A DNA stretch of 64,000 bases from Brachycybe producta (Eukaryota; Arthropoda; Diplopoda; Playtdesmida; Andrognathidae). Under the pieces are notes generated by a model, which saw only the letters and a list, made by a program, of their open reading frames with translations, searched no databases and was not told the origin of the DNA. The position numbers and the translations under genes are program-made. Positions 57,753-64,000 of this stretch are shown in pieces. Positions within the stretch are counted from its first letter, which is position 1. Each line of letters opens with the position of its first letter. The stretch covers positions 16,710,842 to 16,774,841 of the forward strand of contig JAUPFP010000001.1 in assembly GCA_036925085.1 (NCBI GenBank). The letters are read 5' to 3'.

Positions 57753-57962
57753 TGTAACAACCCGACTGGGTCGTTACAATGCCCACGGTAAATTTCGCTT
57801 AACTTACCGCCGTTGAACCTCCTTGCAACGGGACCCAAGCGCAGGCCAGCCCTCCTCTTGTACCCGCCCGTGTCCACGGGTAGCGCCGGGCGGAGGTTTC
57901 CACGCCGCATGTCGCTACCCGTGGACACATGGGCATTGTAACGGCCCAGTCGGGTTGTTACA
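57753..57962. repeat. Head-to-head LTR ends forming a palindrome
   Basis: The plus strand begins TGTAACAACCCGACTGGG (57,753), an inverted LTR 3' end, and finishes CCCAGTCGGGTTGTTACA (57,962), a direct LTR 3' end, with 33-base inverted repeats at the two extremes. Sequence between them (cgcccgtgtccacgggtagc, cgctacccgtggacacatg) is also inverted. The right end leads straight into element F's PBS. Confidence 0.85.
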
Positions 57963-59466
57963 ATTGGTGGAGGCGCTGGGTAGCGCTACCACCAGCCTCT
58001 CTTGTGCGGTTGGTAAGACCGGAGTCGTGTGGGTGCCGGTAGGGCGTGGACATTTGTCCACGGAACTACGGCCGATCGCGGCTTAGGGCGTAGTAGTCCG
58101 GTGAAGGACCGTGGGACACGGATGGTTGTCCGTGATACCGCGGTGGTCACCGGGGAAAGCCCTAGGTTAGGTAGGATGGTGGGTGCGGTGGTTGACCGTG
58201 CAGGACAGTCCGAACGCGGGATAACGGTTGTTTTTACCGTTAGTATACCGGTAGCACGGTGATTTACCGTGCAGGACCGGTAGAACCCGGTAAAAAAGTA
58301 ACTTAACCGTAGCTTGTCCGGGGGACAGGAAGTACACCGTAGGGCATGGACTTTTATCCGTGGAACTACGGCGGAAACCCGTCTACGGCCAGGTTTACCG
58401 GTGGTATACCGTGGGACACGGACTTTTGTTCATGATACCGTGGTAAAACCGGGTTACGGTCAAGTTTTGCCGTAAGTAGATGGTGGATTACGGACGTCTG
58501 TCCGTGAATCACCATTCGAACACGGTAAGAAGACAAGTTCACCATTGGTGGACGGTAGATTACGGACCGTTGTCCGTGTATCTCCGTTCTAGGACGGTGA
58601 AAGAGCTTTTTACCGCAAATAGACGGTGAATAGCGGACAATTGTCCGTATATCACAGGTCGAAAACGGTAGAGAGGAGCTCTTCCGTAAATCTAACCGTG
58701 GGACACGGAATTTTGTCCGTGACACTGCGGTAGTTTACGGTTCTACCAATAATTGTCGGTGTTTTGCGGACTTTTGTCCTTAAATTCACCATATTTTACG
58801 GTAGAGTTCCTTCTGACAAGTGGTGGCCAGTTTTGCCCGTGTTCGCACAAACGAAATCGGCCAAGACCCTGTTTTCCCGATGTCTGGTCGGGGAAGCAGT
58901 TTGTTGGAAGGATTGGAGTTGCGTTCCCGCATCATTGGCCGTGGTAGGCGGCCGGAGGGGTGGCACCCTGTTGAGCGTGCTTTTGGCGGGAACGTACCCG
59001 GTGATTCCACGGAGGAAGGTGTCATAGAGGTTGACCCTACGGACCAACCTCCGGCAGGAGACTTTGTGACGGTGCGGTCGCACCGTGGGGGCATTGTCTC
59101 CGGTGGAGCACCGGCAGACGGTGGTGATGGATGGTCACCGACCCCAACTGGGACAGGCGGACGGCCTATGGCCGGCCTGTTAACCTCCACCACCTCCCGT
59201 CCGGTTGGACGTGGAGGTAATCCCTTACCGGGAGAGGTGGTAGGGACCCCGGAGCCATCCTCGGTGAACACAACGTCATGGTTGGCGTCAATGACTGAGG
59301 AGCAGCTTCGTGAGGTTGCCAGGGGGATTGATGAACTGTGGTGGCAGGGTCATCTTTCCCCAGAGGGCCGGAGGCTCCATGGAGAGCGTCCTCGATTCAC
59401 ACCGTCGCCCGTGCACCGGGGAGGTGTACGGAGGGAGGTGCCGCCGACCCCGGCCGGGCGGATGCC
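57930..59466 (+). mobile_element. Gypsy fragment F: LTR end, PBS, leader array, gag start
   Basis: LTR end at 57,962, then the PBS TGGTGGAGGCGCTGGG (57,965). The leader hairpins run 58,040-58,770. A gag N-terminus follows from about 58,820: GQDPVFPMSGRGSSLLEG, PPAGDFVTVRSHRGGIVSGG, MTEEQLREVARGIDELWWQG, PRFTPSPVHRGGVRREVPPT. This is collinear with gag of C and G. The element is cut at about 59,466 within gag; the open frame runs on into E's LTR by chance. No pol is present. Confidence 0.88.
58040..58775 (+). promoter_or_regulatory. Leader hairpin array of element F
   Basis: Nine or so palindromic cores: gtggacatttgtccac (58,046), acggatggttgtccgt (58,117), catggacttttatccgtg (58,346), cacggacttttgttcatg (58,416), tacggacgtctgtccgtg (58,491), tacggaccgttgtccgtg (58,561), gcggacaattgtccg (58,635), cacggaattttgtccgtg (58,704) and gcggacttttgtcc (58,757). 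Most are preceded by (g)gga or gggca and followed by an ACGGT/CCGGT word about 10-20 bases on. The loop sequence varies while the stems pair. Confidence 0.88.
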
Positions 59467-60034
59467 TTCTACCGCGAGCCGACACGCGTTCCGGCCGAAA
59501 GAGGACGGTAAAAGGACGGTGGTGATTTCCCCAACTGGTAATCCCACCCCCCTCGCGGTAACTCCCCAAGAAAATGACACGGACATAAAGTAAGTGATGA
59601 CAAAGTGTTTAATCACACTTACGACGGATAAGATGAGTAATGATGACAGTTGTTATTTACAAATGCGGGCTGGCCAGATTGACCAGCCCAAAGGCACTTT
59701 ATACAAATAAGCCAACAGGCAAAACAGAGATGAGGAGAAGCACTGGCCAGTGGAGGTCTACTTGACCTCCACCCACAGGTCTAGTCAACCTCACAGCCTA
59801 CAACCAACTGCCCAGATCCTGTGGTTGACTAGGCCACAGGAAACCTCCAGGCAACTCCACCTGGAGGGGACAGAGGTCACATCTGACCTCTCACCCATAG
59901 ACTTCATGGTGAGAGGTCTGCTGGCACCAAAATGGCGTCTGACCCAACAGCCTACTGTAGCTGTCAGGGAGACCACCATAGGGAAATTCGTCTGCTCCAT
60001 CAAAATTAATATTGGGGCAGACCAGGTTGCCACA
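59467..60034 (-). repeat. 3' LTR of element E (3'-truncated)
   Basis: Its right edge in the window (LTR start) is ggttgccaca at 60,034, i.e. TGTGGCAACC on the minus strand. Its left edge is lost at the junction with F gag (ttctaccgcgag). A TATA-like attt-gtataaagtgcc lies at about 59,693-59,708 on the minus strand. Confidence 0.88.
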
Positions 60035-60060
60035 ACCCTCTCAACTTCCCTGTTCCGTCT
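60035..60060 (-). promoter_or_regulatory. Polypurine tract of element E
   Basis: On the minus strand ggaacagggaagttgagagg directly precedes the LTR start. It is the same as in D (12,751-12,770), supporting a shared replication mechanism. Confidence 0.8.
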
Positions 60061-60111
60061 CGGGAACAGGTTATTCAAGCCAGCCAGGATTGCTCCCCGA
60101 ACCTGACCTTC

Positions 60112-63039
60112 TTAGGTTCCGGACAGCTTCTCTGGCGGTGTCGCGAAAGTGGAGCCCATCCACTCCGCAGCCCACCGACGTGCCCACCACAAGCACATCT
60201 GGGTGTTACACCACCCAAAACCAGTATCGAAGACCGTCCCCCTAAGACGGCTTTCCTCCAGGGCTCGGAATTCCTCGAAAGGAATATCCTGGAGTTGCGG
60301 ATGCGTGTGAAGCGTCTGACTTGTTAGGAGGTCCACCAGGGCAACCGCGGACTCGGTCTCGCACCCTGGTAGAGGCTCAGTAATGAACTGTCCAGCCATA
60401 CCTCCTAAGTCGCATCCCAGCAAACGTTGGATGAATGGGGCTGCACGCCGGGCTAGACGAACTATCCCGGCATCTAGCCCCACCACATCCAAAATAGCAA
60501 ACGTTTGCTGGACCGGATTTACGACCATTACAACCGGAAAACCTCCACAACCAAACGCCACCACATGGCGCATGTTGTACGGCGGTAGCTTTGCTACCCA
60601 CGGCTCTGGAAGTGGCTCATCCAGACGGTAGTAGCCATGGTATTGGCAACCCTCCATTCCCGGCTGGTCCTGCCAGAGACCAAGCCGGTTATTCAGATAC
60701 ACCTCTGCATCTGAATACGGGGGCAATGCGCCAATACGCCGTCCCTCAGCCTCAGGCCTAGGGGAGGTTGACGTTTCAGGTCCTAGGGTATCAAATACCC
60801 CACCGCCATGGACCGGAGAGAAGGGTGTACCCCCACCGGGGGTCACGGGGTCACGTCTTGTGGGAACACTGACTCCTGCAACCAAGGTTCCTTCGCCCCT
60901 AGGTAAGGGCAAAGTCACACGGTGCAGGGTTCCCACTGCTCGTACCCGCAGGTTCGAGACCGCATCCACCTTCGGGGAGGATGGAGGCATGCCGACCAAA
61001 ACGTCGCGCATCGACCTACCATCCATCCGCGCCGCCTCAACATGACGGGTATGGACCGGTTGACTCCCGGCCGGCGTGCTTGCTTGAGCACGCCGGGACT
61101 CCTCCTTTTCCGCCGCGACGCCTCCAGTTTCGGCTCCCTGGCGCCTACTACTGGAGGGTGTCGGACTTCCCTTCCTCTCACGCTTGGACTTTTTACGGTC
61201 CTTCTTTTTTTACTTTTTCTTCCCGTGAGAGGAAGGTTGACCATGCGTCGGGTCAGACTTAACTGACCCCGACGACTTACTGGGCCGATCAGGCTTAGGC
61301 GGGTGGTTAGCCCCCTTCGCCTTCTCGGACTCCTTCGAATGTTTTCCAGCCGGAGCCGTACTCTTCTTCGTAGAGGTGCCCTTAGCCGAAGTGACAGCCG
61401 AGGATGATTGTCCGGAAACAAATCTTCCTCGACCATCCCGAAGGAGAGACTTCTCTTTCGGTGCAAGAGTCGGCTGACTCTTGCTACCAGTAGCTTTGGC
61501 TTCCGCACCATGGGCTGGTGCACTGGAAGCCTGCATCGCCTCCTTCTCGGCGATTCGCTTCTGGCCAGCGATGGTCGTGGCACTTGCAATAGGCGGGACA
61601 CCACGACCGACAGGAGGTTCCTCTGTTTTGAGCGGACTCCGGGCGGGCATTCCCTGCAGGGGAGGGAACTCCGCAGCCCGGCGCTCAAACTCCTGCCGCT
61701 CACCTGCACCGACCGCACGAGCGATCTGTCGGTGCAGGCTCGCTGCTTGAGCCTGAAGCCGTTTGAGCTTGTCCTCCAAGCTCTCGGGCTTCCGAGGTTC
61801 GAAAGCCTTTCCTCGACCTGAGGACCTGGCCTTCTTGCCTCTAGAGCGTTCAGCCACTGGTGGGGTGTGAGGGTGGGACCTTTTTTGTCCCTTACCACCC
61901 CCACCACTCACAGATTTCCCTGTTTTACCGGGAGCGGGTACTGGAGGCTGGGTAGCCTTCTACTCCGCTCGCCGGTCCCTCTTCGGGTAGTCTGACCGCC
62001 AACCGGAGGGGCCAGCTACTGCCTCGGGCGGACCCGATCCAGCAGCCGGCTTCTCTGGCCAAGCAGCCCCTGAACAAATGTCAGGGCGGGCGAGAGTCTC
62101 TGCTCGAAGCCCCACAGCAGGCGTGAACCTTTTCAACGCCTCCTCCTTAGCTTGGAGCATCGCCTCTCTCTCTGCGAGAGCCTTGGCTCTGGCAGTAATC
62201 TGTGCGGCTCCGGACTTTTTCTTGCACTTCCTTGCGCCGTCCTTCTTCACCTGCACGGTGGGAAACTCCCTGATGAAGCATCGACGGTCTCCGACCAGGA
62301 AGCCACCTTCCTGGACCATGTCCCGTCTAGCTTCATCCAACCGATCCAAGCGGCCTTCTTCTTCGGCCAAGGACACAGCCACGGCCTCCAAAGACATTGG
62401 ATCGGCGGGAAGAACTCCGGGGGATCCCGTCCTAGACGGTTTACCCTCGGAGGCCGAACTACTCCCGTCAGACTCCGAAGAGCCCTCTGAAGAGGCGTTA
62501 TGGCTCCGCCACTGCCTTGAGGCGTCAACCACCGAATCAACGGTGGTTTCGACCTCCATCTCCGTGTCAATGACTAAGGACGCTCTCAAGGAGACGTCCT
62601 CACTGTCCTCGACCACCCTAGACGAATCTAGGAGGTCTCGGACAGTCGGAGACCCGGGTTCCGGGGTACTAGTGGTGACCACACCGGTAGCTGCTTTCCC
62701 ACCATCAACACCCGCTTCTGCAGCCTCTCCAACCGGAGAAACTACCGCCGCCACCGACTGAACGGTGGTAGCAGCCGTATCTCTGGAGGGAGACTGCAGG
62801 TATCTGCCCCAGAAGGCTCCGACACCGGTCGGAGTCGACTGGGCAGACTCCGGACCTTCCACGGCCTCTGCCGACGGGGAATCAACAGATTCCACGGTAG
62901 CGTCAGCCGTTTCCGGTCCGCCAGATGATGGGGAGCCCTCCGATCCCGACTCCAACAGCCTTGCATCTCCAGGATGCAGCGGGCTGAGGGAAGGGGACCG
63001 TTGGCCACTCCCGTCGCCTTCCTCCTTCTCCTTCTCCAT
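60112..63039 (-). CDS. ORFX of element E (novel gypsy third gene, nearly open)
   Basis: One frame of 976 codons from an ATG in gctcaccATGgag (63,039) to a stop at 60,112, interrupted by only two stops: TAG at codon 360 (61,960-61,962) and TAA in a lysine run at codon 610 (61,210-61,212). It has four parts. Residues 1-190 are acidic and Ser/Pro/Glu-rich (MEKEKEEGDGSGQRSPS). Residues about 220-360 hold EEEGRLDRLDEARRDMVQEG, a KKDGARKCKKKSGAA basic patch and a charged helix (ARAKALAEREAMLQAKEEAL). Residues about 375-610 are Gly/Lys/Ser-rich and basic, with LEDKLKRLQAQAASLHRQIA (coiled coil) and AAEFPPLQGMPARSPL. Residues about 770-975 are globular: ALPPYSDAEVYLNNRLGLWQ, KLPPYNMRHVVAFGCGGFPV, QTFAILDVVGLDAG, GMAGQFITEPLPGCETESAV, ALVDLLTSQTLHTHPQLQDI. 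It may act as an accessory or packaging factor; function is unknown. Confidence 0.8.
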
Positions 63040-63064
63040 GGTGAGCCTGTGAAAAAGGGAAGAG
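63040..63064 (-). promoter_or_regulatory. Splice-acceptor-like site before ORFX
   Basis: On the minus strand, cttccctttttcacag is followed by gctcacc and the ORFX ATG: a long pyrimidine tract plus CAG only seven bases before the start codon. D has the analogous ctctctcgcag at its ORFX start. It suggests a spliced subgenomic mRNA joining leader to ORFX. This is inference from the sequence. Confidence 0.6.
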
Positions 63065-63104
63065 ACCGTCAAAAACAAGTTTCTACCATGAAAAAGTGAA
63101 TTCC

Positions 63105-63447
63105 ACGGGCTTTCACGGACCGTAGTCTGTGCCCCACGGTAATTCGACGGTAAATTTACCGTTAACCGCGGTACAACGGACCAAAGTCCGTTTGTCACGG
63201 TGAGCAACGGTAAATCAACGGAGAAACGGTGGTTTCCGCCGCGGTACAACGGACCAAAGTCCGTTCGTCACGGTGAGCAACGGTAAATCAACGGTGAAAC
63301 GGTGGTTTCCGCCGCTGTCCCACGGACCAAAGTCCGCGTGCCAGTGGCGTACTCGCACCGCACGGTGATTCGACCGACTAAACGGTCGAATACACGGTAA
63401 ATCACCGTGCGAGAGGCGGGGTACAGGTACCCGGCGCCTGCACCAAT
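63105..63447 (-). promoter_or_regulatory. PBS and leader hairpin array of element E
   Basis: PBS beside 63,447 (minus TGGTGCAGGCGCCGGG). Hairpin cores lie at about 63,115 (cacggaccgtagtctgtg), 63,176 (acggaccaaagtccgt), 63,246 (acggaccaaagtccgt) and 63,321 (cacggaccaaagtccgcg). The middle two lie in a 70-base near-exact tandem duplication (ggtgagcaacggtaaatcaa). It is shorter than the eight- and nine-unit arrays of C and F. Confidence 0.85.
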
Positions 63448-64000
63448 TGTAACGTCCCGCCGGACCGTTACAATAACCCGGTAAATTAATCGCAAAACTG
63501 CCTCAAAAACTTACCGTCAACCGGCTTCTTCTGGGGACGGGACCGTACCCGTAGCCGCCTCCACACGGTGTTCCCCTTGAGATGTGCCGGCTCCAGGAGC
63601 CACCCACGACGGACACGACGAAAAACCACACCGCCACGCCGAGAATATCGCGGTAGAACAACTGTTCTACCGCGAGCCGACACGAGTTCCGGTCGAAAGA
63701 GGACGGTAAAAGGACGGTGGTGATTTCCCCAACCGGTAATTCCACCCCCCTCGCGGTAACTCCTCAAGAAAATGACACGGACACAAAGTAAGTGATGACA
63801 AAGTGTTTAATCACACTTACGACGGATAAGATGAGTAATGATGACAGTTGTTATTTACAAATGCGGGCTGGCCCGATTGACCAGCCCAAAGGCACTTTAT
63901 ACAAATAAGCCAACAGGCAAAACAGAGATGAGGAGAAGCACTGGCCAGTGGAGGTCTACCTGACCTCCACCCACAGGTCTAGTCAAGCTCACAGCCTACA
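63448..64000 (-). repeat. 5' LTR of element E (continues past the window)
   Basis: Its end on the minus strand is GGCGGGACGTTACA at 63,448. It matches the 3' LTR from ttctaccgcgag onward. By comparison about 230 more bases lie beyond 64,000. Confidence 0.85.

Larger units (their letters stand above)
59467..64000 (-). mobile_element. Element E: gag-pol-less gypsy derivative carrying only ORFX
   Basis: Minus strand: 5' LTR (from beyond 64,000 to 63,448), PBS variant TGGTGCAGGCGCCGGG, a 4-unit hairpin leader (63,445-63,105), a splice-acceptor-like site, ORFX (63,039-60,112), a polypurine tract (60,035-60,050) and the 3' LTR (60,034-59,467, lacking its terminal ~220 bases). No gag, protease, RT or integrase is present between the LTRs. 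The two LTRs overlap over about 336 bases in the window with roughly nine differences counted by eye, so it is fairly young. It would need gag-pol supplied in trans. Confidence 0.88.

Noticed and set aside
62078-62761. 227-codon plus-strand frame and similar frames at 60.9-61.8 kb
   Set aside because: Antisense shadows of ORFX, whose minus frame is far longer and matches coding blocks in element D.

Overview
This is intron-rich, repeat-rich animal nuclear DNA. The evidence is a spliced metazoan gene with GT-AG introns and metazoan-type Ty3/gypsy, LINE, hAT-like and Harbinger-like repeats. The style fits an invertebrate bilaterian, but I cannot name the species. There are no operons, bacterial promoters, rRNA, tRNA or CRISPR arrays that I can support.

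The one host gene is IRE1 (ERN1), the kinase/endoribonuclease sensor of the unfolded protein response. It lies on the minus strand and spans about 45 kb. I resolved twelve exons between 49,958 and 5,052. Their phases all agree and they give one open frame of 755 codons: luminal beta-propeller, transmembrane segment, protein kinase and most of the KEN RNase domain. The signal-peptide exon (beyond 49,958) and the last exon (below 5,052) were not found and may lie outside the window.

Everything else is mobile DNA, mostly inside IRE1 introns. 1-5,050: LINE, gypsy and LTR fragments. 5,244-29,040: a 23.8-kb intron holding two large gypsy copies (D, plus strand; C, minus strand), an orphan repeat-family gene fragment and an unrecognised decayed coding block. 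29-36.8 kb: kinase and transmembrane exons, with a 1.6-kb foldback palindrome. 36.8-43.5 kb: gypsy elements H and G with a nested solo LTR. 43.5-50 kb: luminal exons among a foldback, a Harbinger-like MITE and a LINE. 50-64 kb: a LINE carrying two nested insertions, a solo LTR, a second LINE, gypsy fragment F and the large element E.

The most novel signal is in the gypsy group C/D/E/F/G. (1) Copies C, E, F and G have a leader with an array of short hairpins (core CACGGAC-TTTT-GTCCGTG) spaced about 60-75 bases. (2) D and C carry a third coding region (here ORFX) after integrase. (3) Element E has lost gag and pol and keeps only LTR, leader, a nearly open 975-codon ORFX, polypurine tract and LTR. 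E looks like a satellite that would depend on a gag-pol-bearing relative. A strong splice-acceptor-like site directly before the ORFX start codon in E suggests env-like expression by splicing.
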